Source of the DNA: an uncultured Bacteroidales bacterium
Lineage (GTDB): Bacteria > Bacteroidota > Bacteroidia > Bacteroidales > Muribaculaceae
DNA: 64,000 nt
Direction of reading: 5' to 3'
Assembly: GCA_902776835.1 (NCBI GenBank)
Contig: CACYRK010000015.1
Location: 1-64,000 of the forward strand
Under the pieces are notes generated by a model that saw nothing but the letters and a program-made list of their open reading frames with translations, was not told the origin of the DNA and made no database searches. Each line of letters begins with the position of its first letter. Within the stretch, counting starts at the first letter, position 1. Both the position numbers and the translations under genes were made by a program. Positions 18,451 through 26,751 of the stretch are shown one piece after another.

Positions 18451-21400
18451 CTAATCTTTTCCGAGGATGATGTTTACCAGGTCGTTGATGTCGCTGCCGT
18501 CAATGTTGCCGTCGGCGTGGACATCGGCGCGACCCTGGTAGTTGTCGGCGTTGTCGTTACCCAGGACTATGTTGATGAGGATGTTCAGGTCGATGGCGTC
18601 GATTGCGCCGTCGGCATTAACATCGCCCCGGAGGCCCAGGCGCAGCGTGTAGGCGGCCAAGCCGTTGCCCGGCACGTATACGAAGAGGCGCTTGCTGTTA
18701 GCGTCGCGGCCGTCGGTCACGGCACAGGGGGCGTCCCAGGTCTGCGAGTTAAGGTTGCCCATGCCCTGCTGCGGGAACACCCACTTGAGCGTGTAGTCGG
18801 CAAAACTGTCGCCCACGGGGTTCTCAGCCAGAGCGAATCGGAAGCCCGTCTCGCTGTTATAGTCGCTGTAGGGATACAGCATGTAGCCCTTGCCGGCCAA
18901 GTCGAAGAATGCCGCGCCGTTGGCGTTGGTGCCCTCGGGCTCGAGCGCGCTGTTGTTGGCAAAACTGTCGGTCATGCGGCCGGAACTAATCACGTAGCGC
19001 GACAGGAAGGTGGCGCCGCCGGTGACATAGAGTTGCGTGTTGCTGATGGGATACACGCGCGGTGCCAGACCGAAGTGCGATGCCGACGAGGGGTAGAAAC
19101 TCTGCGCCCTGGTCACACGGGTGGAACTGATTTCGCCGTTATCGACGGTCCAGCGCACGATTTGCGTGCCGTTGCTCAAGGCGGCCATCACGGTGAAACT
19201 GCCCGTGCTCACATCGCCAAAGATGTTGCAGTGGTCGATGCGCGACGTCTCGGTGTTGTCGATGGTGAGGCTGGCGCGCAGCGTTGCCTCGCCGGTCTCG
19301 GGGTCGACCTGGAAGATGTTGATGGGCTGCGACGAGATGTTGAGCACGAGGTTGGTGATCACCACATTGCCGGCGCGGTCCAGGAAGATGTCGTTGCCCG
19401 GATAGTAGTAGCACTTAACGTTGTCGCTCACCGCCACGCGCTTGAGGTGCTCGCCGGTGAGAGCGCTGTAATGGTCGATGTAGACGTTGCTGGTGGGGTC
19501 GCCGGCGATACGGCCAATCACGAGCACGCGGTCGTCCTTGACGGTAAAGCCGCGGTTCATGAGTCCGTCGCTGTCGAAACTCATGTTGCTGTAGGGGCTC
19601 TTGGTCGAGCGCACCCAGTCGTTTTCAAGAATCAGCGTGCCGATGGGCTGATAGGTGTCGATGTCCTTCTTGATGACGTATCCCGGCTCAAACGCTCCGG
19701 TGGTGAGGTTGGTCACCACAAACGAGCGCACCTCGGACGCCGTGGGCGTTGTGATTGCCGACGAGGTGAGCACACGCCAGTAGAAGCGACCCAGGCCTAC
19801 GAGGCCCGGCTGGAAGTTCAGCGTCATGCGGTCGCCAGCGAGCGTCATCTCGTTGCTTTCAAATTTCACATTGGTCATCTCGGCATCGGTGGCCACCTGA
19901 ACGGTGTACTGCGTAGCGTCGACCACCGAGCAGGCGAAGTCGAAGTCGGTCTCAAACTCTGCACCGTTGTCGGGCGCAAGCAGTGTGGTTGCCGGAGCGG
20001 GCTGGCGCTGGGGCACCACGAAGGTCTCGACTGCCGACGACTTGTCGAAGCACTCGCTCTGCGTGGTGTACACACGCCAGTAGATCGTGGTTCCCGACTC
20101 GAGGGCCGAGAGGTCGACCACCTCGCTGCTCTGCGTGAGGCCGGCGCGGTCGACGATGAGTTGGGTGAAATTCACGTCGCGGGCGAGTTGCAGGCGGTAG
20201 GTGGCGGGCTGCTCGGTGTCGCTCCAGTCGAAGGTCTGGCTCCACTGGGCCGTGGCGCCGCCGATGGGGCTGATGAGCGTCACCTGCTCGGCCACGCCCG
20301 AGGGCGCGTTGATGTAAGCCGGCTCGTTCTCGTTGCCCCAGCCATCGATCACGGTGACGGCATACCAGTAGCCCTCGCGCACATTCTCGGGCAGCGTGAA
20401 TTCGGGCGCAAAGGTGACGTCGACGAGATAGTCGCTCTTGATGCCCTCGAAGGTCACACTATTGATTTGGTCGACCGGCGTGCCGTTGGGGATGGCGTAG
20501 ACGGCATATTTGATGCACGAGGCGTCGACCTCGTCCCAACTGAGGTCGCTGCCGCTGAGCGTCAGGTTGGCGGGAGCGTCGTACACCACGCGGTCCTTCC
20601 ACGTTAGGGCCGGCGTGAGCGCCTTGTGCTGGAACATGTGCTCGGCCAGATAGGCGCCGAAACCGGTGCACGTGGGGCCGTTGATATACTTTGCCGAATA
20701 GAAGTTGACACCGGGGGCGTTGTCGAGGTTATAATCGCGGCTGTATTGTATTTGCTGCAAGATTTCGTCCCAATCTTCCTGGGTGTTGGTGCTGGCCATG
20801 AAGTAGATGTTGTGGCTGGCGTAGTGGTGACGCCCGAAGTGGTGTGCGATGTAACTCCACCACTGGGTCAGCGGGCCGAAGGGATTGGTCGAGTGGTTGG
20901 TCTTCCAATAGAGTTGCGGCGAGATGAAGTCGATGGTGCCGTCGTAGAGCCAAGCCAGCGGGTCGCTATAAATTTGGTTGTACTGCCAGTCGCTGCCCGT
21001 GGGACAGGGGTCCACGCCATAGAGGCTTGCGCTGGTCGACCGTGTGCCGGCCACACCGGCGGGGCCGATAGAGAATTTCACGCCGGGGCGTGCCTCTTGC
21101 ACCATGTTATAGAATTGGCGCACCATGATGCGCACGTTGTTGCGGCGCCAGTCGGCGATGCTCATCCCAGAGTTGGCGTTGGCCCACAACTGGTAGTCGG
21201 GGGCCGATGCGTCGGTGGGTGTGCCGTCACCCGGATAGAAGTAGTCGTCGAAGATGATGCCGTCGATGTCGTAGTTCATAATCATCTCACGGCACACCTT
21301 CATCAGGTGGTCGCGCGACTCCTGCAGAGCCGGGTTGAAGACGATCTTCGAGCCCACCTGCATAAGTATGCCCGACTGCTTCAGGGCCTGGTCGATGGCC

Positions 21401-21831
21401 GTGTTGCAGTCGTTACCGCTGCTGTTTGAGAATCGGTAGGGGTTGACCCAGGCGTGGAATTCGAGGCCGCGCTTGTGGCACTCCTCCACGGCAAACTCCA
21501 TGGGGTCCCAGCCGGGATCCACACCGCGTGTGCCGCTCACATAACTCGACCACGGCTCATAACTCGAGCGATACAGCGCGTCGGCCATGGGGCGCACCTG
21601 CAGGCACACGGCATTCATGTTGCTTGCCACGAAACCGTCGAGCAAGTCGGTGAGTTGCTTTTTCTGCTTGGCAATCACCGAGGCGCTGGTGCCGCGCGTC
21701 TGCGGCCAGTCGATATTCGACACCGTGGCAATCCACACAGTGCGCATCTCGCGCTTCTGAGCCTCGTTCTGAGCCAGTGTCAGCGGGCAGCACAACAGCA
21801 CTGCCAGCAAGGGAAGTAGAAATCTTTTCAT
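18451..21831 (-). CDS. GHL10 hydrolase-like protein fused to propeller-like domain, with dockerin pair
   Basis: A 1126-residue exported protein (signal ~1-20). The GHL10/COG1649 barrel occupies about 28-390, with MRTVWIATVSNIDWP, SSYEPWSSYVSGTRG near 89-103, and FDDYFY at 194-199. Fibronectin-like regions follow to ~735. Residues ~735-1060 are homologous to the main domain of the two small proteins at 1831 and 3502; compare NGAAFFDLAGKGYMLYPYSD with NGVAEFHLDDRNFLAYAKAQ. The protein ends in a dockerin pair (about 1066-1126; DVNADGAIDAIDLN, DVHADGNIDGSDIN). The gene is monocistronic, with its own promoter and terminator. The fusion links the unknown domain to glycan hydrolysis. Confidence 0.88.
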   Translation of the reverse strand: MKRFLLPLLAVLLCCPLTLAQNEAQKREMRTVWIATVSNIDWPQTRGTSASVIAKQKKQLTDLLDGFVASNMNAVCLQVRPMADALYRSSYEPWSSYVSGTRGVDPGWDPMEFAVEECHKRGLEFHAWVNPYRFSNSSGNDCNTAIDQALKQSGILMQVGSKIVFNPALQESRDHLMKVCREMIMNYDIDGIIFDDYFYPGDGTPTDASAPDYQLWANANSGMSIADWRRNNVRIMVRQFYNMVQEARPGVKFSIGPAGVAGTRSTSASLYGVDPCPTGSDWQYNQIYSDPLAWLYDGTIDFISPQLYWKTNHSTNPFGPLTQWWSYIAHHFGRHHYASHNIYFMASTNTQEDWDEILQQIQYSRDYNLDNAPGVNFYSAKYINGPTCTGFGAYLAEHMFQHKALTPALTWKDRVVYDAPANLTLSGSDLSWDEVDASCIKYAVYAIPNGTPVDQINSVTFEGIKSDYLVDVTFAPEFTLPENVREGYWYAVTVIDGWGNENEPAYINAPSGVAEQVTLISPIGGATAQWSQTFDWSDTEQPATYRLQLARDVNFTQLIVDRAGLTQSSEVVDLSALESGTTIYWRVYTTQSECFDKSSAVETFVVPQRQPAPATTLLAPDNGAEFETDFDFACSVVDATQYTVQVATDAEMTNVKFESNEMTLAGDRMTLNFQPGLVGLGRFYWRVLTSSAITTPTASEVRSFVVTNLTTGAFEPGYVIKKDIDTYQPIGTLILENDWVRSTKSPYSNMSFDSDGLMNRGFTVKDDRVLVIGRIAGDPTSNVYIDHYSALTGEHLKRVAVSDNVKCYYYPGNDIFLDRAGNVVITNLVLNISSQPINIFQVDPETGEATLRASLTIDNTETSRIDHCNIFGDVSTGSFTVMAALSNGTQIVRWTVDNGEISSTRVTRAQSFYPSSASHFGLAPRVYPISNTQLYVTGGATFLSRYVISSGRMTDSFANNSALEPEGTNANGAAFFDLAGKGYMLYPYSDYNSETGFRFALAENPVGDSFADYTLKWVFPQQGMGNLNSQTWDAPCAVTDGRDANSKRLFVYVPGNGLAAYTLRLGLRGDVNADGAIDAIDLNILINIVLGNDNADNYQGRADVHADGNIDGSDINDLVNIILGKD

Positions 21832-21865
21832 TATGCTAAAATATATTTTATAAGTATTTTGGCGA

Positions 21866-21897
21866 CAAAGTTAGTATAAAAATCACTATTTTTGCAA
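21866..21897 (-). promoter_or_regulatory. Promoter for the second GHL10 gene
   Basis: The minus-strand -7 box TAACTTTG is at 21866-21873, with a TTG about 21 bases upstream (21895-21897). The start codon at 21831 is about 28 bases past the expected transcription start. Confidence 0.6.
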
Positions 21898-21920
21898 TTC
21901 CGCTGCAACTTTTTGCCACC
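21876..21920. repeat. 45-base direct repeat, copy 1
   Basis: This matches 23374-23418 at 43 of 45 positions, in the same orientation. The pair brackets the gene at 21929-23302. Both copies contain a plus-strand TATTTTTG box. Confidence 0.9.
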
Positions 21921-21928
21921 GCAAGGCT

Positions 21929-23302
21929 TTATTGGGCTAATCGTTCGCCATAAGTCAGATAATACATATCATCAACGTCGACTACAAGACGGAACCCTAT
22001 TACAACATTGTCGTCTGTGTTCAGATCTGCTGGGTCAGTATGGCCATTGGGATAACCATAATAATCATACCATTCCGTTTCGTTCATCCAACCATTATCG
22101 TAATTGGGGCCATAAATCTCGGCAGCCTTATCAATAAATGTAAGTTGATGCGACCCTTTTTGAGCAAGCCACGATATGTTACGAAGTATTCTATCTCCTA
22201 CCGTAGAAGATGTTATGTGTGAGCGCACATAATAGAAGTTCTTCTTAATCCCTAATCTTATACCAGTACAAAACACTTTCTCATAAGTTATCGGGCCACA
22301 GTATTCATACACACCCCCTTCCATATCATATAGCCCCAATTTATTTGCTGGAAATGTTTTAACAGGTGTAAGCTTTTCTTGCTCATCACATGCGGGATAT
22401 GCAAAACGTGTCCATTCTGAATCTAACAAATCAGGGTAGTCATTCCTATTTCCGCATAACATAGCCAAATAAAGCCACTGATAAATAGATGGTAGTTGGA
22501 CGTTAACACCTGTTATTTCCCTGATTGATTGAATATATACCTCCACAAAGTACGGTTCAAAATATGGTGCTTCAAACATATATATTGGGTCGAAATTAGT
22601 ATAATAGTTGTCGCCATACCTTGATTTACATAAGTCTAAGTCGTAGGGAAAAGCAAATGTCGCAGGATAGTTGAGCGCAGAGTCAACAAAATGACCATTT
22701 TGTGCTCCATACGGAGTGTCTTCGCCCCCAGGTTCATAAAATGGTGAGATTGCCGGCCATATATTATTGAATTTTGTGATTCCGGGGGGGGCAGATGTCG
22801 TTAATTTCTCATTTGAACGCAAGGTCTTAAGAATCTCAAACATGTCATGATTCGTCACCAACGTTTCAGACACCCAAAAATCACCAACCTCATGCCCATT
22901 TAAGTCTGAAGGCAACCCGAGATTTTTACCATTTGGGCGATATAAATTCAACCCGCTTGAGAATGGGGATGATAGCGTAATTTGACCTCCATCAACTTTC
23001 ACAAACTTTATATCTGTGCTATCGTTTATTCGCAAGACACAGCTATCTGCAAAAAATTGACGTGTAGGATCAATAACATTGCTATAACCTAACACCAAGT
23101 TTATTACCAAATTCAAATCGGCCCCATCAACCTTGCCATTCCAATCTCTATCATAAGCCCCATCGTATTCACCCTTAAGTATAAGATTAATTGTATTATT
23201 CACATCGACACCAGTATAAATGCGACTATTAGCAGAAAAACAGAGAAGTGCCATCACGAGGACCACCACATGCTTTAATATTTTAGAATTATTTGCTTTC
23301 AT
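21929..23302 (-). CDS. Formylglycine-synthase-like (SUMF1-type) exported protein with N-terminal dockerin
   Basis: A 457-residue exported protein. After the signal peptide (about 1-27) come dockerin-like repeats at about 31-73 (YDRDWNGKVDGADLNLVINLVLG), at the N-terminus instead of the C-terminus as in the neighbours. Residues ~140-457 resemble the sulfatase-modifying-factor/FGE fold: an LVTNHDMFEIL start, GLYDMEGGVYEYCGP in place of the usual NVWEW motif, and a terminal IGFRLVVD. The divergence suggests a binding or structural role, not a catalytic one. Base composition is clearly more AT-rich than its neighbours, and a 45-base direct repeat flanks it; both suggest later insertion. It has its own promoter at 23343-23374. 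Confidence 0.75.
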   Translation of the reverse strand: MKANNSKILKHVVVLVMALLCFSANSRIYTGVDVNNTINLILKGEYDGAYDRDWNGKVDGADLNLVINLVLGYSNVIDPTRQFFADSCVLRINDSTDIKFVKVDGGQITLSSPFSSGLNLYRPNGKNLGLPSDLNGHEVGDFWVSETLVTNHDMFEILKTLRSNEKLTTSAPPGITKFNNIWPAISPFYEPGGEDTPYGAQNGHFVDSALNYPATFAFPYDLDLCKSRYGDNYYTNFDPIYMFEAPYFEPYFVEVYIQSIREITGVNVQLPSIYQWLYLAMLCGNRNDYPDLLDSEWTRFAYPACDEQEKLTPVKTFPANKLGLYDMEGGVYEYCGPITYEKVFCTGIRLGIKKNFYYVRSHITSSTVGDRILRNISWLAQKGSHQLTFIDKAAEIYGPNYDNGWMNETEWYDYYGYPNGHTDPADLNTDDNVVIGFRLVVDVDDMYYLTYGERLAQ

Positions 23303-23342
23303 AATAATGTTTATCTATTACTGCGGTATGATTATTATCTCG

Positions 23343-23374
23343 CAAAAATACGAGGAAAAGAAGAATATTGCAAA
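23343..23374 (-). promoter_or_regulatory. Promoter for the SUMF1-like gene
   Basis: On the minus strand TTTG (23371-23374), 20 bases, then TATTTTTG (23343-23350). The predicted leader is about 34 bases to the ATG at 23302. Confidence 0.7.
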
Positions 23375-23418
23375 TAAAAATCACTATTTTTGCAATTCCG
23401 TTGCAACTTTTTGGCACC
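23374..23418. repeat. 45-base direct repeat, copy 2
   Basis: The second copy of the repeat at 21876-21920, with two mismatches. It contains the plus-strand -7 box of the gene at 23478 and touches the -33 element of the minus-strand gene. Confidence 0.9.
23385..23392 (+). promoter_or_regulatory. Candidate -7 box for the sigma-factor operon
   Basis: TATTTTTG matches TAnnTTTG. The expected transcription start is near 23399, giving a leader of about 79 bases to the ATG at 23478. No well-spaced -33 element is evident. Confidence 0.5.
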
Positions 23419-23477
23419 TTCAGTGCATCTAATGCACAAAAAACAATTGAAACAATAACAACATTTTTAAAAACAAA

Positions 23478-24380
23478 ATGAAAATGAAACGAATTTGGAC
23501 AATACTTCTTGTGGTGCTACTGGCAATGCCGGCCTTCACCACGCGAGCCGACAAGGTGGAGATCATCGGCGACACCCTGGTGGCCGTGTCGGGCAGCGAC
23601 ACCGTGCGCCTGAGCGGCGCTGCCGAGATTCAGAAATACATCGCACGCATGCTCGACGACACCGTGGCAACGCAGGGGCAGCCCGGCGACTCGCTGTACA
23701 ACGCCGAGGAGCAACTCAATGCGCGCCTCGACAAGGAACTTGCCACCCAGAACGAGATTCACAAGCGCATGGCAAACACAGCCCAAGACATCACTATGGC
23801 ATCGCTGTTCACCATTGCAGCCATCGTGTTCATCACACTGATGTTCCGCTATCTGCACCGTCGCCGCAAATACAAGATGGTGGAGAAAGCCATCGAGAAC
23901 AACTACACGCTGCCCGACGGAGTTTTCGGCACAACGAGCCGCACCACGCAGACCATCATCATGCCGCCGGTGCCCGAGGGCCCACAGCCTGTGGTGGGCA
24001 CGCCGATTAATGGTGCCCCAGGCAACGCCGCCCGCGCTCAGGCCACGGCGCAGAAAATGCCGATGAGCCGCAGCATCAACTGGATGGCGCTCAGAGGTGG
24101 CTTTATCTGGGCCGCAATCGGTGTGGCCCTGATGCTCGCCTTTGCCACAGCCAACGCGCCGTTCATGGTGGCCTTGTGTGCGATACCCACACTGATTGGG
24201 GCCGGCAAGATGTTTGTCGCCTATCAGGAGCAGCGCGACGCCGTGGACGCCTGGAACCAACGCCAAGCCTGGGAGGCCGCACACCCCACCCCGCCGCAGC
24301 CCGAGTACCGCGAGCCCGAGCCGCCCGAGTTTCACGCTCCCACCGACGAGAACGACCAAGCCACTGCCGGCGCCGAATAA
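23478..24380 (+). CDS. Membrane protein upstream of an ECF sigma factor
   Basis: A 300-residue protein with a signal-like N-terminus (about 1-24) and an exported segment of ~80 residues. A membrane helix (SLFTIAAIVFITLMF, near 110-127) follows, with a basic patch and a YKMVEKAIENNYTLPDGVF stretch typical of small Bacteroidales membrane proteins next to sigma factors (I think of the DUF6249 type, not certain). A second hydrophobic region near 215-255 probably forms two helices. The tail is rich in Pro and Glu. It ends 23 bases before the sigma-factor gene, so the two are cotranscribed. A role in sensing or in controlling that sigma factor is an inference from position only. Confidence 0.75.
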   Translation: MKMKRIWTILLVVLLAMPAFTTRADKVEIIGDTLVAVSGSDTVRLSGAAEIQKYIARMLDDTVATQGQPGDSLYNAEEQLNARLDKELATQNEIHKRMANTAQDITMASLFTIAAIVFITLMFRYLHRRRKYKMVEKAIENNYTLPDGVFGTTSRTTQTIIMPPVPEGPQPVVGTPINGAPGNAARAQATAQKMPMSRSINWMALRGGFIWAAIGVALMLAFATANAPFMVALCAIPTLIGAGKMFVAYQEQRDAVDAWNQRQAWEAAHPTPPQPEYREPEPPEFHAPTDENDQATAGAE

Positions 24381-24403
24381 ACCGTGAACGCAACGACACA
24401 GCG

Positions 24404-24934
24404 ATGAAACGACTCGACGAATTGGCATTGATTACCCGATGCGTGCTGGCCGACGACCGGCGCGCATTCGGGCAACTCGTCGAGGCTTACCAGCCACAGG
24501 TGCGGCGCATGCTGATGAACCTCACCCTGGGCGACGCCATGCTGTGCGACGACCTGGCACAAGAGACGTTTCTCAAGGCCTACGTCAACCTGCGGTCGTT
24601 CAAGGGCGTGTCGCGCTTCTCGACATGGCTTTACCGCATCGCCTACAACGAGTTCTACGCCTATCGCCGCCAGCGACAGGACGCCTCGCTCGACGACTAC
24701 GCTCATGAGGCGGCAAGCCGCGATGCCGACGACGATGTGGAGACCGCGCTCACGGTGCAACAAGCCCTGTCGCGCCTGAGCGATGCCGAGCGCACCGCGG
24801 TCACACTGTTCTACCTCGAGGAGCAGCCAATCAAGCGCATCGCCACCATCATGCAAATTCCCGAAGGCACGGTGAAGAGCCATCTGCACCGCGCCAAGCG
24901 ACATTTATCGAAAATAATTGATTCAAGTTCTTAA
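24404..24934 (+). CDS. ECF-type RNA polymerase sigma factor (sigma-70 family)
   Basis: A 176-residue protein from the ATG at 24404; the reading frame is open further upstream, but homology begins here (MKRLDELALITRCVLADDRRAFGQLVEAYQ). Region 2 includes DDLAQETFLKAYVNL and FSTWLYRIAYNEFYAYRR. Region 4 includes LSRLSDAERTAVTLFYLEEQPIKRIATIM and IPEGTVKSHLHRAKRHL, the helix-turn-helix for the -35 element. It directs polymerase to a special promoter set. It stands between two membrane-protein genes that may modulate it; there is no classical FecR anti-sigma gene here. Confidence 0.95.
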   Translation: MKRLDELALITRCVLADDRRAFGQLVEAYQPQVRRMLMNLTLGDAMLCDDLAQETFLKAYVNLRSFKGVSRFSTWLYRIAYNEFYAYRRQRQDASLDDYAHEAASRDADDDVETALTVQQALSRLSDAERTAVTLFYLEEQPIKRIATIMQIPEGTVKSHLHRAKRHLSKIIDSSS

Positions 24935-25013
24935 AAGCAGAGTAATCATGTGGGAAATGGGGCGTGCACCCCACCATCTTGCGAAACTTCTACTTGAATA
25001 AAACATCAGAACA

Positions 25014-25322
25014 ATGACTATCGACGACAATAAAATCGCTCAGCAACTGCGTGAGCACGGCTACAAAGCAGGCGCAAACCCATGGTTCACGCCTCGTGTG
25101 ATGAATCGCTTGCCCGAGCGCCAGAGCACGCATCGGTGGGTGGGCCACGTCATCTATGTGGTGGCCGCCATCGTGTGCCTGGTGTGCTGGCTCGTGTTGC
25201 TGAACAATCAGGACTTTACGGTGATTACCGTGCGCGACATCACGCACTACGCAGTGGCCATCGCGGTCACCGCCTTCCTGCTGTGGAACGCGGTGGCCCA
25301 TGTGGCTCGTTCAATCGAGTAA
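25014..25322 (+). CDS. Small two-helix membrane protein after the sigma factor
   Basis: A 102-residue protein. The N-terminal ~40 residues are soluble and include NPWFTPRVMNRLPER, a segment often seen in small proteins encoded after Bacteroidales ECF sigma factors. Two membrane helices follow (about 46-66 and 76-94). It starts 79 bases after the sigma gene. An anti-sigma-like role, with the N-terminal part facing the cytoplasm, is plausible but unproven. No zinc-finger anti-sigma motif is present. Confidence 0.75.
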   Translation: MTIDDNKIAQQLREHGYKAGANPWFTPRVMNRLPERQSTHRWVGHVIYVVAAIVCLVCWLVLLNNQDFTVITVRDITHYAVAIAVTAFLLWNAVAHVARSIE

Positions 25323-25382
25323 CACCCATCCGGCTCATTAAGAGCCGCCTGACGGCGGGAAATTAAAAAATTAAGAAAATTC

Positions 25383-25421
25383 CACGACCTAACGGCTTCT
25401 TTATTTTTCCATTAGGTCGTG
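25383..25421 (+). terminator. Probable terminator of the sigma-factor operon
   Basis: A perfect 10-base stem (CACGACCTAA with TTAGGTCGTG) around a 19-base loop, followed on the plus strand by AAATTTTTG. It lies about 60 bases past the stop at 25322. The rest of the 222-base gap holds AT-rich sequence and a short stretch related to the GCGAATTTCGC repeats. Confidence 0.6.
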
Positions 25422-25544
25422 AAATTTTTGTTATTTGCAAATTTTCGCCCGGCAGGGCGCTAATTATCAATAATTTAATTCGTGAAATTCGCAGAAATCA
25501 GCGTAATTCACGTTTATTCCCTGCGAGCCACGTTAGCACGGAGG

Positions 25545-26603
25545 TTAGCCTTTGGCGCCGGCTACGCCCCACTGGGCGGTGAGTTGCTCGAGATAGGCGC
25601 GTGCCCCAGCGTCGGCCATCTTCTTGATGTCGCCCACCAGGATAGCCTTGTCCATGTTTCCGTCGCTGACGATCGACTCCATCAACTTCTGCACCTCGGT
25701 GGGAGCGTCGCGATGTGCGGCGATGTAGTTAAGCACCTGCTGCGGGTTGCTGTTATAGATGCGCCACATGATGCTCGAGAGCGAGAATTTCACCATGTCG
25801 CCCGGCTGCTTGGCGTAGCGCACGCACTTGCTGTTGATGCTGTCGAGGCGCGCCTCGCTCGAGACGGGGAGCATGGCCACGTCCTCGATGTCATCGAGAA
25901 TCACGTCCTCGGCATCCACCGGGCCCTTGCGCTGCTCGTCGCGGCCCAGGAACACGAAGTGGCCGGCCTCGTCGATTTTATAGCGATATTTCTTCAGGAT
26001 TTCCCACTTGCTGTCGGTGACCTCGATGGGGCCCGGCTCGCCCTTGTCGTCGGCACCCATCTTCCAAGCCACGTCGGCATAACTGCTGTTGAGCACAAAC
26101 TCGTCGGCGCTGGTAAACTCGCACTCAGCCTTCCACTTCAGCGCAGTACCCGCGGTGTAGTCGTCGTTGGCTTCTTGCGGTGCCATAGCGTCCCATGGGC
26201 CGGTTTGAATGAAATCGGTCAGTTTGCCCTCGCTGTCGTAGATTGCCATGCTCTCTTCTGAGCCATCGCCGTACTCGGTGAGATAGACCACCAGCGTGTG
26301 TCCATGCCCCACGGCTTTCACACCCAGAATGAAACACAAGCCTTCGACCTCGGGATAGACGTCGAAGCGGTGCACCTGGTTGAGCAAGGCCACGCGCTGC
26401 TTCTCGTCGAGGGCCATAGTGGGCGTGACTGTGTCCTCGACGAGTTTTTTGTCAAACACGTTGACGCTGTCCATGTTTATACCCAACTTGGTCAGGAAGG
26501 CGAAGTTGTTGTCGCCGTTGGCGCTCGACTGCTTGGCGTCGCGGTTGCAGGCACATGCCAGCACCATAAGCGCCGCGGCAAGGAAAAGCGAAATCTTTTT
26601 CAT
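25545..26603 (-). CDS. Uncharacterised lipoprotein
   Basis: About 352 residues from the ATG at 26603; a TTG two codons upstream is less likely. The lipobox is LACAC with Cys near 18-20, followed by a low-complexity linker. The mature part shows no enzyme motif I recognise. It contains GVKAVGHGHTLVVYLTEYGDGSEE and a duplicated-looking alpha/beta pattern. A good promoter lies just upstream. It converges with the sigma-factor operon. Function unknown. Confidence 0.8.
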   Translation of the reverse strand: MKKISLFLAAALMVLACACNRDAKQSSANGDNNFAFLTKLGINMDSVNVFDKKLVEDTVTPTMALDEKQRVALLNQVHRFDVYPEVEGLCFILGVKAVGHGHTLVVYLTEYGDGSEESMAIYDSEGKLTDFIQTGPWDAMAPQEANDDYTAGTALKWKAECEFTSADEFVLNSSYADVAWKMGADDKGEPGPIEVTDSKWEILKKYRYKIDEAGHFVFLGRDEQRKGPVDAEDVILDDIEDVAMLPVSSEARLDSINSKCVRYAKQPGDMVKFSLSSIMWRIYNSNPQQVLNYIAAHRDAPTEVQKLMESIVSDGNMDKAILVGDIKKMADAGARAYLEQLTAQWGVAGAKG

Positions 26604-26634
26604 CGTCAAAAATAACTAAGTGAATAATTCTGCG

Positions 26635-26665
26635 CAAAAGTAGAAACAAAACACCGCATACGCAA
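26635..26665 (-). promoter_or_regulatory. Promoter for the lipoprotein gene
   Basis: On the minus strand TTG (26663-26665), 20 bases, TACTTTTG (26635-26642). The expected transcription start is about 25 bases before the ATG at 26603. Confidence 0.65.
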
Positions 26666-26751
26666 CCTTTTAACAAAAAAACAGACACAACTCATGCTAC
26701 GAAACGTGCAACCATCATAATTTGCCACGCAAAATCGCTATTCACGTTCTT

